Shown piece by piece: positions 43,628 to 54,405 of a stretch of DNA of 64,000 nt. Numbering within the stretch: the first letter of the stretch is position 1; each line of letters begins with the position of its first letter. This stretch comes from an uncultured Bacteroidales bacterium (GTDB lineage: Bacteria > Bacteroidota > Bacteroidia > Bacteroidales > UBA932), in contig ONKO01000001.1 in assembly GCA_900318445.1 (NCBI GenBank), positions 124,001 through 188,000 of the forward strand, in the 5' to 3' direction. The position numbers and the translations under genes were made by a program. The notes beneath the pieces were generated by a model. It was not told the DNA's origin. It made no database searches and saw only the letters and a list, made by a program, of their open reading frames with translations.

Positions 43628-44500
43628 TTATTTGCTGTCAGGAATGAAGAAGTCGTAGGCACCGCCGAAGTTTCCGGCGCTTACATACACGTGCAGGTAC
43701 AGGAAGACATTGTAATCTTCGTAAATACCTCCCTCATAACCTCCTTCGAAGATATAACCATCGTCACCATAGCGGTAACCATAGTCACGGACGCTCATGG
43801 CACCATAAGAGGCATGATTAAGGCCTGTAGCCTGAGCAGGAACGCGCAGGAAGGTATAGGTACCGTCAGCATCAGTAGCCGTATATTTGGGATAAGCTAC
43901 AACCTGAAGGTGAGATCCCTCCTTAAACAGATTCTTGAAACGATAGAGGGTCTTGTCGTCATCGCTCTGCTGCAGTAAAACACCTTCTTTAGAGGCACCA
44001 AGAACACCCTTGATAGCACTGCTGCCAAACTTATAAGTTCCGGTAGCCAGGGTATTCCATTTAATTCCATAGTACTCAGCGCTGGCAATATAGGAAGCAC
44101 CATTCTTGCCTACGGAAACAACGGAAATGAGGTTCTTTCCAAAGAGCTGAGGTATCAGAAATTCAGCACCGATAGAGCCATCAAATTCGCTCACGGTAGT
44201 GCTGGAAATCTTAGTTCCGTTTTTAATCACATAGTTGGCATACTCGGCCTCGGGAAGGTTACGGGCTTCCTTGGTAGCGACGGGCTCGGCAAAGTAGTAC
44301 ATTTCGCTGGTAACGTTGTTGGCCGCTACGCGCACGAAAGCATCACAGTCGGGATCGGCGGGGAGTTCCGGAGCATATACATTGACTACAACAAAGGGAT
44401 TGGAGTCATTTCCCGATACGGCGCCATATTTGTCTTTCTGGCAGGAAGCAACAGCGAGCACTGCCACAAGGCTTACAAAGAGAGAAATATACTTTTTCAT
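43628..44500 (-). CDS. SusCD-associated surface lipoprotein of unknown function
   Basis: 290 aa. Lipobox with Cys20 (LAVASCQKDK), so a lipoprotein. The rest is beta-rich with aromatic and glycine-rich C-terminal repeats (DYGYRYGDDGYIFEGGYEGG). It is the third gene after susC and susD, the place where SusE/SusF-type surface glycan- or ligand-binding lipoproteins are found. I recognise no named domain. Terminated by the hairpin at 43574-43609. Confidence 0.65.
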   Translation of the reverse strand: MKKYISLFVSLVAVLAVASCQKDKYGAVSGNDSNPFVVVNVYAPELPADPDCDAFVRVAANNVTSEMYYFAEPVATKEARNLPEAEYANYVIKNGTKISSTTVSEFDGSIGAEFLIPQLFGKNLISVVSVGKNGASYIASAEYYGIKWNTLATGTYKFGSSAIKGVLGASKEGVLLQQSDDDKTLYRFKNLFKEGSHLQVVAYPKYTATDADGTYTFLRVPAQATGLNHASYGAMSVRDYGYRYGDDGYIFEGGYEGGIYEDYNVFLYLHVYVSAGNFGGAYDFFIPDSK

Positions 44501-44521
44501 ACTGTAATTTCTTTAAGAGAT

Positions 44522-46198
44522 TTACCAGGTGTACTCATCGGAATCAGCCGTGGGCTTGATGGGAGTAGGATTCTGCTCACAACCCTTGTTGTAGTTGGTC
44601 TCGGTGCGAACAATGCAGAAGGTCATCCACTGGGGAGTTTCAGACGAGTTCCAACGGTTGTCGGCAGGGTGGTTGGTGTTGGGATAGCTGCGGATGATAC
44701 CCTTGTTCAGACGCTTGATGTCGAACATGCCGAAGCCTTCACCCCAAAGTTCTACGCGGCGCTGCCACCAGACTTCGTTCTGGAACAGGGAAGTGCTCTC
44801 GTTGTAATAAGCATCCGTGTGAGTGCCATAGGTGTAGGAAGCGTCACGGGTCTTGGCAAAGGTCTCCAGGAGAGCTTTACCGGCAGCCTCGTTCTGCATA
44901 CCGGCAGCCTCGGCCTCAATCAGGTACATTTCCTCCACACGCATGAGCGGAACAGCAACGGTAAAGGCCTTGTACTGGTCTGCGTGCTCACCATCCTTGG
45001 GACGGAACTTCACGGGCATGCCACCAACATACTGCTTGGTAGTAGAGATCTTGTAACCGGTATTATACAGACCGTCCGGAGCGTCGGAATACTCGGCCAG
45101 GGCGGCAACCTTGGCATCCTTGGAAGCCAGGTCATCGATGGCGAAATCTACCCAGCACTTCTTGCGGAAGTCGGTGGCAGGAATGGTCTGGAAGAGGTGA
45201 TAGTCGATACGCTTGGGACCTACATAGTTGGCGGAATAGCCGCAACCAGACTCAGACACTTCGATAATCATCTGGGAACCCCAGCAGGAGTCGGCATCGT
45301 TGATCAGGATGTTGGGATCGTCTGCCTTGAAGGTAAGGGCGAACATCCAGGAGCCGTTGGGCGTATTGAAACCGCTGGTCTGGCTCAGATACTGGTCTTT
45401 GTTCATGAGGGTGTATCCTGCCTGGGCCTTCTTGGCATAGGACTGAGCGTTGGCCCAATCTTCCATCACAAGATAGGCGCGGGCCTTCAGACCATACACG
45501 ACGGAGAGATCCGGGGTGTACTTGTCGGGGCGCTCGTAGTTCTTGATGTAACCCTCGGCGGAGTTCAGGTCTTCAATGATCTGGTCCCACATTACCTCGT
45601 TGGTAGCACGGGGATTGTTGGTGAGGGAGGAAGAAGGAGTGTCGTCCAGCACCAGGGGAACGGTGGGAGAAGACTTGTCAAGGCCATAGGTCTTGGGAGC
45701 GTACATACGGGCAAGGTCCATGTAGAACATGGCACGCATGGCATAAGCGATACCTACGCCGGCTTCCTTGTCCTCAGTGGGATCGGCCTTGTACATGGAA
45801 ATGACCACATTGCAGTTCTTGATCCACTTGTAGTAGTAGGTCCAGGGCATCTGGCAAACGGCATAGTCCGGGCCAAGGCCGGTACCGCAGGCATACCAGG
45901 TTGTATACCACTCGGAGCCGGAAGTCTCGGCTACGATATCGTTGCCCATCACGTCTCTCATGATAAAGAAAGACGGATAACCAAAGTCATAAGGATATTT
46001 GTTACTATCACCGCCATAGGTGAACTGGCCGGCCAGGGAGCTGGTGATGGCGTCTACGAAGTTGGCGTAGGCACCGGGAGCGGCAGCCGCCTGCGTTACG
46101 GTAACGGTGCTGCTCTGAGGAACGGTTTCCTTGATGCAACTGGTAGCAAATACAGTTGACGCAATTGCAGCAGTAAGAATGATATAGAATTTTTTCAT
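44522..46198 (-). CDS. SusD/RagB-type outer-membrane lipoprotein
   Basis: 558 aa. Lipobox with Cys21 (TVFATSCIKE). Helical TPR-like scaffold typical of SusD (AYAMRAMFYMDLARMYAPKTYG near residue 150, VYGLKARAYLVMEDWANA) and a C-terminal FDIKRLNKG segment. SusD caps the SusC channel and delivers ligand. It starts 18 bp after susC. No polysaccharide-degrading gene is adjacent, so the ligand could be a glycan or something else, such as a peptide. Confidence 0.92.
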   Translation of the reverse strand: MKKFYIILTAAIASTVFATSCIKETVPQSSTVTVTQAAAAPGAYANFVDAITSSLAGQFTYGGDSNKYPYDFGYPSFFIMRDVMGNDIVAETSGSEWYTTWYACGTGLGPDYAVCQMPWTYYYKWIKNCNVVISMYKADPTEDKEAGVGIAYAMRAMFYMDLARMYAPKTYGLDKSSPTVPLVLDDTPSSSLTNNPRATNEVMWDQIIEDLNSAEGYIKNYERPDKYTPDLSVVYGLKARAYLVMEDWANAQSYAKKAQAGYTLMNKDQYLSQTSGFNTPNGSWMFALTFKADDPNILINDADSCWGSQMIIEVSESGCGYSANYVGPKRIDYHLFQTIPATDFRKKCWVDFAIDDLASKDAKVAALAEYSDAPDGLYNTGYKISTTKQYVGGMPVKFRPKDGEHADQYKAFTVAVPLMRVEEMYLIEAEAAGMQNEAAGKALLETFAKTRDASYTYGTHTDAYYNESTSLFQNEVWWQRRVELWGEGFGMFDIKRLNKGIIRSYPNTNHPADNRWNSSETPQWMTFCIVRTETNYNKGCEQNPTPIKPTADSDEYTW

Positions 46199-46216
46199 TG
46201 TGCTGTCCTCCTTAAA

Positions 46217-49200
46217 TTAGAAAGTAAGTTGAACACCGCCGGAGATGGTCCGGACAGGAGAGTAAACAGCCACTCTGGTATTCTCCGTATAAGAGTAACG
46301 GGGATCCAGACCCTTGCGGGCCGACCAGAAGCCAAGGTTTTCACCGGCTACATAGACGCGGAGCTTCTGAATGTGTCTGAAGAGCTTCTTGGGCAGCGTA
46401 TAGCCAACCGTGAAGGACTGGAAGTTCAGATAGCTTGCATCGGTGAGGAAACGGTCGCTGGCAGCAGCGGAATACTGGTCACCATAGGTCCAGCGAGGGA
46501 GGGAGCTGGAGGTATTGTTGGGGTTCCAGGATTTAACCCAGTCTACGTGGAAGGTGGAACCGGCGTCGCCGCTGTCGGCCCAGGGAGACATGAAGCTGGC
46601 ATAACGGGTATCGTACACCTTACCGCCAATCTGATAGTCGAAGGTAAGGCTGATATCGAAGTTCTGGATACGGAAGTTGGTGCCGAAACCGCCGAAGAAC
46701 TTGGGAAGCAGGGTACCCAGTGCATAGTAGGATGCCACGTTGGGGTTGGTGGTGGTTTCATCCGTAAGGGTACCGGGACGGTCGGTCTTGCCCTTCAGGG
46801 AAGAGTCTACATAGTAGAGTGCTTCACCCTTTTCGTTCACACCGGCATATTTATGACGGAAGGCATTGTACAGGGGACCGCCAATCTGGTACCAGCGGCT
46901 GCTCTCGGTGAAACCGTTGAAGCCGTTTTCGGGATCTACCAGCTTGCTGTCGGGCAGGGACAGGATCTTGGTGCTGTTGTGGGCGATGTTCATGTCTACG
47001 CTCCAGTCAATGAGCTTGGTCTGGACCAGCTTACCGCTGAGGGCCAGTTCAACACCCAGGTTGCGGATATCGCCGGAGTTGCCGTAGTAACCACGGGCAC
47101 CTGCGCTTTCCGGAACAGACAGCCAGAAGAGCTGGTTGGTAGTGATCTTGTCATAGAAATCCAGGTTACCGGACAGACGGCCTTGGAAGAAGCTGAATTC
47201 GGTACCGATATTCATGTTCGTGGTGGTTTCCCAGGTGATGTCGGGATTACCCAGCGAAGAGAACGAAGGAGACATGGTGTAGGTACCGGAGTTGCTGAGG
47301 GTATAGCGGTCGATGTAGTTGTAGCTACCGATACCGTCGTTACCCTGCTGGCCAACAGAAGCCTTCAGTTTGAGGATATCCACCCAGGAAGCATTCTTCA
47401 TGAAGTTTTCCTTGGAGATGATCCAGGCACCGCCGACGGACCAGAAGTTACCCCAACGGTTCTGGGGAGCAAACATGGAAGTGGCATCACGACGGAAGGA
47501 AGCGGACACATAGTACTTCTGGTTGTAGTTGTACTGTGCGCTCAGGAAGTAACCTTCCACGTTGTATTCGGTCATGTAGCTGCTGGCATCGGCCTTCTTG
47601 GCAGCTGCATTGATTTCCTGGATTTCCGGGGAGAACAGGCCCTGGCCGGTAGCGCTCAGATAGTAGGTCTTGGCGTTGTAGTACTCGTGACCTGCCAGAA
47701 CGTTCACATTGTGCAGACCAAATTCCTTGTGGAAGGTAAGGGTCTGAACATTGTTGGTACGGAAGCCCGTGCTCTGATACTTGGTAAGTTCACCTCTGAT
47801 GCTCACCTTAGGACCATACAGGGCGTTGTCATAGTGGTGATACAGGGTGCTGCCCCAGTTCACGTTAGAAGTGATGTCCAGTCTGAGCCAAGGAGTGATG
47901 TCGGCATTGGCGGTGAAAGTACCGTTGAACTGGTTGCCAATGGTATAGTGCTTGTTGTAGCGGTTGCTGCCCAGCGGGTTACCCGTCTGGAGGAAAGCAC
48001 GGTTAACGGGAAAGTCCTTACCAGCCACACCGTAGTCATACTGCTCGTTGCCGTTGGCATCGGTGCGGATCACAGGATTGCCGTTGGCATCCAGTACGCG
48101 CACGAAAGCGGGATAGATAGGGGCAATCTGAGTAGTGTAGTACATCAGGTTGGTGGAACCCGAAGAAGTATCCATGTTAGGGTTGGACTCGGTGCGGGAA
48201 TGTACGTAGCCGATGTTGGCACCCAGCTTGAGCCAGCTCTTCACCTTGTAGTCGGCCTTGATACGGCCAGAGATACGCTCGTAACCGGAATACTGGATAA
48301 TACCGTCTTCGTTGAGGTAACCCAGGCTGGCATAGAAGGTGGCACGGTCGTTACCGCCGTTCACGCTCACGCTGTAATCCTTGCGGACAGCCTTCTTATA
48401 GGCCATTTCTTTCCAGTTGTCGGGCTGGAGCCAGTAGGTTTCAATCACCTTACCGGTAGAAGGATCTACTTCGGGAATGGCATAGCCCAGCTTGGCAGAA
48501 GGATCAATCTTGCCATTGAGGCCGATGAGCTGCTTGCCTGCATCAACGGTGTAGACCTGATAACCAAGATACTGGATCATATCTTCGTTGGCCTTTACGT
48601 TGGCGGCGGCAGCGGTCATACCGTCGTTGTAGTAATTTCTGTTAAAGAGCATGGCGTAGGCAGCCTCATAGTACTCTGCAGGGTCGGAGATAGTCTCGTA
48701 ATCCTGCATGCTGCGGCTGTTCACACCCCATTTGGCATCGAAGTTCACAATAGCATTGCCGGACTGGCTTCTGCGGGTGGTGACCAGGATAACACCGGCA
48801 GCACCACGGGCACCGTACAGGGCAGCGGAAGCAGCATCCTTCAGAACGGTAACGGATTCGATATCGCTCGTGGGGATGTTGGAAAGGCTGGCCGTATAGG
48901 GAGCGCCATCAACAATGATAAGGGGAGCCGTCTCTGCATACATGGAAGCAATACCACGGATATTCATGGAACCGCTACCTGCACCGGGAGCGCCGGAAGC
49001 GCCTCTCATCTGGAGACCGGCGACGTTACCTACGAGGGCATTGGCCACATTGGTAGTCTGACGCTTCTGAAGTTCCTCGGACTTGATCACCGAAGCAGAG
49101 CCCGTAAAGGCCTCCTTGGTGGTGGTACCGAAAGCAACCACGATGGTTTCATCCAGAAGCTGAGAATCCTCAACCAGAACAACCTTGATGTTCTTCTGAC

Positions 49201-49462
49201 CGGCGACAGGAACGTCCTGGGACACATAACCCAGGCTGCTCACCTCGAGAACACCATCGGAAGGAACATTCAGAGAGAAGTTACCTCCCACATCAGTCAA
49301 GGCATAGACAGTAGTGCTGCCTTTGAGCACTACGTTTGCACCGACGATAGCTTCGCCGGCACCATCGACCACATTACCTTTCACCGCGATATTCTGTGCG
49401 GAGAGGGCAAGTGCCGAAACCATCCATACCAGTGCCGAGAAAAAAACAGTAATTTTTTTCAT
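46217..49462 (-). CDS. SusC/RagA-type TonB-dependent outer-membrane transporter
   Basis: 1081 aa from ATG 49462 (an ATG 6 bp earlier is also possible). The signal peptide is followed by a carboxypeptidase-regulatory-like domain (VKGNVVDGAGEAIVGANVVL) and a TonB-box-like ETIVVAFG. The plug has VANALVGNVAGLQ, NIRGIAS and DAASAALYGARGAAGVILVTT, and a long beta-barrel ends VRTISGGVQLTF. There is no N-terminal STN domain, so it is not set up for anti-sigma signalling. It imports ligands captured by SusD with energy from TonB. Confidence 0.95.
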   Translation of the reverse strand: MKKITVFFSALVWMVSALALSAQNIAVKGNVVDGAGEAIVGANVVLKGSTTVYALTDVGGNFSLNVPSDGVLEVSSLGYVSQDVPVAGQKNIKVVLVEDSQLLDETIVVAFGTTTKEAFTGSASVIKSEELQKRQTTNVANALVGNVAGLQMRGASGAPGAGSGSMNIRGIASMYAETAPLIIVDGAPYTASLSNIPTSDIESVTVLKDAASAALYGARGAAGVILVTTRRSQSGNAIVNFDAKWGVNSRSMQDYETISDPAEYYEAAYAMLFNRNYYNDGMTAAAANVKANEDMIQYLGYQVYTVDAGKQLIGLNGKIDPSAKLGYAIPEVDPSTGKVIETYWLQPDNWKEMAYKKAVRKDYSVSVNGGNDRATFYASLGYLNEDGIIQYSGYERISGRIKADYKVKSWLKLGANIGYVHSRTESNPNMDTSSGSTNLMYYTTQIAPIYPAFVRVLDANGNPVIRTDANGNEQYDYGVAGKDFPVNRAFLQTGNPLGSNRYNKHYTIGNQFNGTFTANADITPWLRLDITSNVNWGSTLYHHYDNALYGPKVSIRGELTKYQSTGFRTNNVQTLTFHKEFGLHNVNVLAGHEYYNAKTYYLSATGQGLFSPEIQEINAAAKKADASSYMTEYNVEGYFLSAQYNYNQKYYVSASFRRDATSMFAPQNRWGNFWSVGGAWIISKENFMKNASWVDILKLKASVGQQGNDGIGSYNYIDRYTLSNSGTYTMSPSFSSLGNPDITWETTTNMNIGTEFSFFQGRLSGNLDFYDKITTNQLFWLSVPESAGARGYYGNSGDIRNLGVELALSGKLVQTKLIDWSVDMNIAHNSTKILSLPDSKLVDPENGFNGFTESSRWYQIGGPLYNAFRHKYAGVNEKGEALYYVDSSLKGKTDRPGTLTDETTTNPNVASYYALGTLLPKFFGGFGTNFRIQNFDISLTFDYQIGGKVYDTRYASFMSPWADSGDAGSTFHVDWVKSWNPNNTSSSLPRWTYGDQYSAAASDRFLTDASYLNFQSFTVGYTLPKKLFRHIQKLRVYVAGENLGFWSARKGLDPRYSYTENTRVAVYSPVRTISGGVQLTF

Positions 49463-49801
49463 AAGCATGAAAGTTAGTTAAACATTAAATATTGATACAA
49501 AAAGAATTATGCTATTAATTCGCTACCTCGAGCTCCTTTCAAGAAAGTAAACTCGGCTGCAAAAATGGAAAACATATTTCACTTTTGCAAGTACAAAAAA
49601 TACATTTTTTATACTATTTAGTAAGTAAATTATTCCAAAACCTATATTTTTATTCATTTTCAGACGTAAATTTAGTTAGAAATAATTACTTAACAATATT
49701 TTAAACTTATAAATCATAATAAAAAAATTTTTAAATAAAAAAATTACCCGGTTTAACTGAATAAAACCAGCTAAACCGGGTAATAAATATGAATATTATG
49801 A
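49463..49801. other. AT-rich intergenic region upstream of susC
   Basis: About 340 bp, strongly AT-rich against the GC-rich surroundings. It should hold the susC promoter on the minus strand; I find no exact TAnnTTTG. The nearest is TATTTTTTG (minus strand, 49594-49602), one base longer. The frdB terminator lies at its right end. No gene is visible. Confidence 0.6.
49737..49784 (-). terminator. Terminator of frdA-frdB
   Basis: Minus strand: ATTACCCGGTTTA, a 16-nt loop, TAAACCGGGTAAT, then a T-rich tract (TTTTTTTATTT). A perfect 13-bp stem about 18 nt after the frdB stop. Confidence 0.85.
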
Positions 49802-50545
49802 TTACTCGCTAAACCGTGCTTTCAAATATTCACGGTTCAGGCGGGCAATGTGATCAATAGTAACGTGCTTGGGGCACTCCATCTCGCAGGCGCGGGTGTT
49901 GGTGCAGTTACCGAAGCCCAGTTCGTCCATCTTGGCCACCATGGCACGGGCGCGGCGGGCAGCCTCCGGACGGCCCTGAGGAAGCAGAGCCAGGGAGCTG
50001 ACACGGGCGGCCACAAACAGCATGGCAGAACCGTTCTTACAGGTTGCAACGCAAGCGCCGCAACCTACGCACGCTGCAGCGTCCATGGAGAGCTCTGCAT
50101 CGTCATGCGGGATAAGCTGGGTGTTACCGTCCTGTGCACTGCCGGTACGTACCGTGATGAAACCACCGGCCTGCATGATCTTATCAAAGGCAGTACGGTC
50201 TACCACCAGGTCCTTGATGACCGGGAAAGCGCCGGAACGCCAGGGCTCCACGGTAATGGTAGCGCCGGGTTTGAAGTGACGCATGAACAGCTGGCAGGTG
50301 GTTACCTGGTCGTCCGGGCCATGGGCGCGGCCGTCCACATACAGGGAACAGGCACCGCAGATACCCTCGCGGCAGTCGTGGTCGAAAGCGATGGGCTCAA
50401 TGCCTTTGCGGATGAGCTGGTCATTCAGGATATCAAGCATTTCGAGGAAGGAGGCATCCTCCTCCACATCCGTAACGTGGTAGGTCTCGAAATGGCCTTT
50501 TGCTTTGGCGTTCTTCTGACGCCATACTTTTACATTATATTCCAT
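49802..50545 (-). CDS. frdB: Fumarate reductase / succinate dehydrogenase iron-sulfur subunit
   Basis: 247 aa. The [2Fe-2S] cysteines are in [10 protein letters not shown] and TTCQ. The [4Fe-4S] and [3Fe-4S] cysteines are in [11 protein letters not shown] and [12 protein letters not shown]. It passes electrons between the flavoprotein and the membrane quinone site. It starts 8 bp after frdA. In gut Bacteroidales this complex mainly reduces fumarate during succinate fermentation. Confidence 0.95.
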   Translation of the reverse strand: MEYNVKVWRQKNAKAKGHFETYHVTDVEEDASFLEMLDILNDQLIRKGIEPIAFDHDCREGICGACSLYVDGRAHGPDDQVTTCQLFMRHFKPGATITVEPWRSGAFPVIKDLVVDRTAFDKIMQAGGFITVRTGSAQDGNTQLIPHDDAELSMDAAACVGCGACVATCKNGSAMLFVAARVSSLALLPQGRPEAARRARAMVAKMDELGFGNCTNTRACEMECPKHVTIDHIARLNREYLKARFSE

Positions 50546-50553
50546 ACTCGGGA

Positions 50554-52503
50554 TTAGTCTTTATAGTTACGGGTTGCAATCTTGATGTTCTCGTACTTGA
50601 GTTCCTCCTTATGCAGCTCGGGAGCAACGCCCTCGCCCTTGTATTCCCAGGCGGCTACATACATGAAGTTCTCGTCGTCACGCTTGGTCTCGCCTTCCTC
50701 GGTCTGCATTTCCTCACGGAAGTGACCGCCGCAGGATTCACGACGGTTGAGAGCGTCGCGGGCCATGAGTTCACCAATATCGAAGAAGTCCACAAGACGC
50801 AGGGCTTTCTCCAGTTCCTGGTTGAATTCCTCGTTGGTACCGGGAACACGCACGGTCTTCCAGAATTCCTCGCGCAGCTTGCCAATTTCCTCGATTGCCT
50901 TCTTCAGACCTTCCTCATTACGGGCCATACCCACATATTCCCACATGATGTGGCCGAGTTTCTTGTGGATAGCGTCGACGGGTTCGGTACCCTTCACGGC
51001 GAAGAGCTTGGCAATGCGCTCCTTCACGGCCTTCTCTGCCTCGGCAAATTCGGGGGCATTGATGTCCGTCTTGGGCTCGGCAAACTTATGGGAAAGGTAA
51101 TCGCCGATGGTGTAAGGCAGCACGAAGTAACCGTCGGCCAGGCCCTGCATGAGGGCTGATGCACCCAGACGGTTGCCGCCGTGGTCGGAGAAGTTGGCCT
51201 CGCCGATGGCGTAGAGGCCGGGGATGGTGGTCTGGAGGTCATAGTCTACCCAGAGACCGCCCATGGTATAGTGGATGGCGGGATAGATCATCATGGGCTC
51301 TTCCCAAGGGGAAGTGGAGGTGATCTTTTCGTACATGTCGAAGAGGTTTCCGTAACGCTCTTGCACTCTCTGGTGACCCAGGCGCTGGATAGCGTCGGCG
51401 AAATCCAGGAACACGGCCAGGCCGGTCTCGTTTACACCGAAGCCGGCGTCGCAACGCTCCTTGGCGGCGCGGGAAGCCACGTCACGGGGAACGAGGTTAC
51501 CGAAGGCAGGATAACGGCGCTCGAGATAGTAGTCGCGGTCTTCCTCGGGAATCTGGGAAGCCTTGATCTCGTGCTTGCGCAGTTTCATGACATCTTCCTT
51601 CTTCTTGGGCACCCAGATACGGCCGTCGTTACGGAGCGACTCGGACATGAGGGTGAGCTTGCACTGCTGGTCACCGTGCACCGGGATACAGGTGGGGTGA
51701 ATCTGGGCAAAGCAGGGGTTGGCGAAGAAAGCACCCTTGCGGTAGGCCTGCATGGCGGCGCTGCCGTTGGAATTCATGGCGTTGGTGGAAAGGAAATAGG
51801 TATTGCCATAACCACCGGTAGCCAGTACCACGGCATGCGCACCGAAGCGCTCGATCTCACCGGTAACGAGGTTACGGGCAATGATACCCTTGGCCTCACC
51901 ATTGATGATGACGAGGTCCAGCATCTCATGACGGGGATAGCTCTTCACAGAACCTGCAGCAATTTCCTTGTTCAGGGAAGCGTAGGCACCCAGCAGCAGC
52001 TGCTGGCCGGTTTGTCCGCGGGCATAGAACGTACGGCTCACCTGCACGCCGCCGAAGGAACGGTTGGCCAGGTATCCGCCGTACTCACGGGCGAAAGGAA
52101 CACCCTGAGCCACGCACTGGTCAATGATGGCGGCACTTACCTCGGCCAGACGATAGACGTTGGCCTCGCGGGAACGGTAGTCACCACCTTTGATGGTGTC
52201 ATAGAACAGACGGTAAACGGAGTCGTTGTCGTTCTGGTAGTTCTTGGCAGCATTGATACCACCCTGTGCAGCGATGGAGTGTGCACGGCGGGGGGAGTCA
52301 CTGATGCAGAAAATCTTGACGTTGTATCCCATCTCGCCCAGAGAGGCAGCTGCGGATGCACCACCAAGACCAGTACCCACCACAATCACTTCCAGTTTCC
52401 GCTTGTTGTTCGGAGAAACAATACGGATTTCGGCTTTGCGCTTGGACCATTTGTCCTTGAGCGGTCCTTCCGGAATCTTGGAAATCAATTTAGGATCTGA
52501 CAT
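50554..52503 (-). CDS. frdA: Fumarate reductase / succinate dehydrogenase flavoprotein subunit
   Basis: 649 aa. FAD-binding [20 protein letters not shown], the His-FAD attachment region [30 protein letters not shown] and [12 protein letters not shown] in the active site. It has a promoter directly upstream. The cytochrome b subunit gene (frdC), which precedes frdA in Bacteroides, is not present here: upstream is an unrelated amidohydrolase. Confidence 0.95.
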   Translation of the reverse strand: MSDPKLISKIPEGPLKDKWSKRKAEIRIVSPNNKRKLEVIVVGTGLGGASAAASLGEMGYNVKIFCISDSPRRAHSIAAQGGINAAKNYQNDNDSVYRLFYDTIKGGDYRSREANVYRLAEVSAAIIDQCVAQGVPFAREYGGYLANRSFGGVQVSRTFYARGQTGQQLLLGAYASLNKEIAAGSVKSYPRHEMLDLVIINGEAKGIIARNLVTGEIERFGAHAVVLATGGYGNTYFLSTNAMNSNGSAAMQAYRKGAFFANPCFAQIHPTCIPVHGDQQCKLTLMSESLRNDGRIWVPKKKEDVMKLRKHEIKASQIPEEDRDYYLERRYPAFGNLVPRDVASRAAKERCDAGFGVNETGLAVFLDFADAIQRLGHQRVQERYGNLFDMYEKITSTSPWEEPMMIYPAIHYTMGGLWVDYDLQTTIPGLYAIGEANFSDHGGNRLGASALMQGLADGYFVLPYTIGDYLSHKFAEPKTDINAPEFAEAEKAVKERIAKLFAVKGTEPVDAIHKKLGHIMWEYVGMARNEEGLKKAIEEIGKLREEFWKTVRVPGTNEEFNQELEKALRLVDFFDIGELMARDALNRRESCGGHFREEMQTEEGETKRDDENFMYVAAWEYKGEGVAPELHKEELKYENIKIATRNYKD

Positions 52504-52540
52504 ATAATTAAATTATTGTTGTGATTTTCCTTTAGATTTG

Positions 52541-52548
52541 CAAATATA
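52541..52548 (-). promoter_or_regulatory. Bacteroidota -7 box for frdA-frdB
   Basis: TATATTTG on the minus strand fits TAnnTTTG; leader about 33 nt to the frdA ATG at 52503. It shows that frdA is the first gene of its unit. Confidence 0.6.
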
Positions 52549-52577
52549 AGTATTTTTCGGGATTTATTTAGGACTTT

Positions 52578-53387
52578 TTATAATGTATAGGCTTTACAAG
52601 GCACCTTATCGGGTTTTCCCAGACTGGCCCACATGGTTTTTCCCTCAAATACGATTGCACACGAAGTGATGTCCCGCATGATGGGCGCACCGGAACAGGA
52701 AATGTTCCGGATAAGGAAGTCATGGTCCCATTCGCTCATGGGAACATCGGTAGAGGCAAGAATCCGGTGTGCCTTCACATAGCGATCCACGCCTTTGCGG
52801 TCCTCCACGCGGCCCGTGGTGGTAAAGTTGGTCACCACCCTGTACCCAAGCGGTTCGCGGTTTACGTCAAACTTAACCCAGCTGTGATTGTTCACCTCAT
52901 AATAGGCTGCCCCTCCGAACTCGTCGATGACGCCGAAGTTGGCTTCCACTCCCATCGGCCTCGAAAGGGTATCCAGATAATGCTCAAAGTCTTCCAGGCT
53001 GGAACATATTTCCAGCGCCCGGTACATGAACACGCCCTCCCTGTCCATCATTTCGGACGGGATGTCGTCATCTTTCAAATCATAGGTGGCCGTATTCATG
53101 ATGGCAAAGCCCGTCTCATTCTCTCCGGCCCAGGCTTCGCGGGTTCCCGGCGTCACCTTTGCCAGTGGATTCGTTCTCCAGTCGGCATTGACAAGGCACA
53201 TCATCCGATACTTTTCTCCCTGGAAGTATTCGACGGCAACGTCCTGACAGCTGGAATCCCGGTGCTTGAACATCACCGCCTTCCCGTCCCTAGTATAGTT
53301 TCCGCTTATTATGCATGAAGTACATGCAAAGGAAGGAACGCCGGCAAGCAGGAAAAGAAGAATGCTAAAAAAGTGAACCGCTTTCAT
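52578..53387 (-). CDS. Exported Ntn-hydrolase (C45/linear-amide C-N hydrolase-like)
   Basis: 269 aa. The signal peptide ends in GVPSFA and the mature protein would begin CTSCIISG...[11 protein letters not shown], the start pattern of N-terminal-nucleophile Cys hydrolases (carcinine hydrolase, acyl-CoA:6-APA acyltransferase, choloylglycine hydrolase relatives). [12 protein letters not shown] and [18 protein letters not shown] are further family-like blocks. Cleavage by signal peptidase would itself expose the catalytic Cys. A lipoprotein reading of that Cys is possible but the lipobox is poor. The start overlaps ruvB by 23 bp, so it is co-transcribed with it. Substrate unknown. Confidence 0.72.
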   Translation of the reverse strand: MKAVHFFSILLFLLAGVPSFACTSCIISGNYTRDGKAVMFKHRDSSCQDVAVEYFQGEKYRMMCLVNADWRTNPLAKVTPGTREAWAGENETGFAIMNTATYDLKDDDIPSEMMDREGVFMYRALEICSSLEDFEHYLDTLSRPMGVEANFGVIDEFGGAAYYEVNNHSWVKFDVNREPLGYRVVTNFTTTGRVEDRKGVDRYVKAHRILASTDVPMSEWDHDFLIRNISCSGAPIMRDITSCAIVFEGKTMWASLGKPDKVPCKAYTL

Positions 53388-54405
53388 CGGAAGTGTATTT
53401 ACGTTGGTTGAGGTAGGCTTCCATGCCAAGATGCTGGTAGGCGAGTTCCGTCGCAACGCGTCCCCGCTGTGTACGTATGATGAATCCTTCCTTGATCAGG
53501 AAAGGCTCGTACACCTCCTCCAGCGTACCGGCATCCTCGCTCACGGAGGTTGCCAGCGTCCCGATTCCCACCGGACCACCCTTGAAGGTAAGGATGAGCG
53601 TACGGAGAATTTTGTTGTCTATGGCATCCAGGCCCCGCTTGTCTATCTTGAGTTTGTTCAAGGCAAAGCGGGTAATCTCCAGATTGATACGGCCGTCTCC
53701 GAGCACCTGCGCGAAGTCTCTCACGCGCTTGAGGAGCGCATTGGCGATACGGGCCGTTCCGCGGCTGCGGAGCGCAATCTCGAAGGCAGCGTCGTCGTCT
53801 ATCTCAAGCGCAAGGATACGGGCCGACCGGAGCACAATCTTCTTAAGGTCTTCCGTATCATAATACTCCAGCGCGCAGTTGATGCCGAACCGGTCCCGGA
53901 GCGGCGCCGTCAGAAGGCCGCTGCGGGTAGTGGCTCCCACCAGCGTGAAAGGATTGAGGGATATGCGCACCGACCGGGCACCGGGGCCCTTGTCTATCAT
54001 GATATCGATGACATAGTCCTCCATGGCGGAGTAGAGATACTCCTCCACTTCCGGCGACAGCCGATGGATCTCGTCAATGAAAAGCACGTCTCCCGTCTCC
54101 AGCGAAGTGAGCAGGCCGGCAAGGTCTCCGGGCTTGTCCAGCACCGGGCCCGACGTCACTTTCATGTTCACTCCCATTTCATTTGCAATGATATGGGCCA
54201 GGGTGGTTTTTCCCAGTCCGGGAGGGCCGTGGAACAAGACATGGTCCAGTGCCTCGGAGCGCATCTTTGCGGCTTTTATATAGATGCCAAGATTGGAAAC
54301 GATTTCCTGTTGACCGGTGAAGTCCTCCAGTCCCTGCGGACGGATTATTCCCTCAAATTCACTATCTTTGCGCTCTACTGTGTCGTGTGGATCGAAGTCA
54401 GACAT
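53365..54405 (-). CDS. ruvB: Holliday junction DNA helicase RuvB
   Basis: 346 aa AAA+ motor. Walker [18 protein letters not shown], Walker [21 protein letters not shown], sensor [18 protein letters not shown], and a C-terminal winged helix ([21 protein letters not shown]). It drives branch migration with RuvA. The start lies at the edge of the candidate origin region. Confidence 0.97.
   Translation of the reverse strand: MSDFDPHDTVERKDSEFEGIIRPQGLEDFTGQQEIVSNLGIYIKAAKMRSEALDHVLFHGPPGLGKTTLAHIIANEMGVNMKVTSGPVLDKPGDLAGLLTSLETGDVLFIDEIHRLSPEVEEYLYSAMEDYVIDIMIDKGPGARSVRISLNPFTLVGATTRSGLLTAPLRDRFGINCALEYYDTEDLKKIVLRSARILALEIDDDAAFEIALRSRGTARIANALLKRVRDFAQVLGDGRINLEITRFALNKLKIDKRGLDAIDNKILRTLILTFKGGPVGIGTLATSVSEDAGTLEEVYEPFLIKEGFIIRTQRGRVATELAYQHLGMEAYLNQRKYTSDESGSLF

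Noticed and set aside
46229-49477. Long open frame on the plus strand antisense to susC
   Set aside because: The minus strand encodes a full SusC transporter with all domains; the antisense translation shows no known motif and reflects codon bias.
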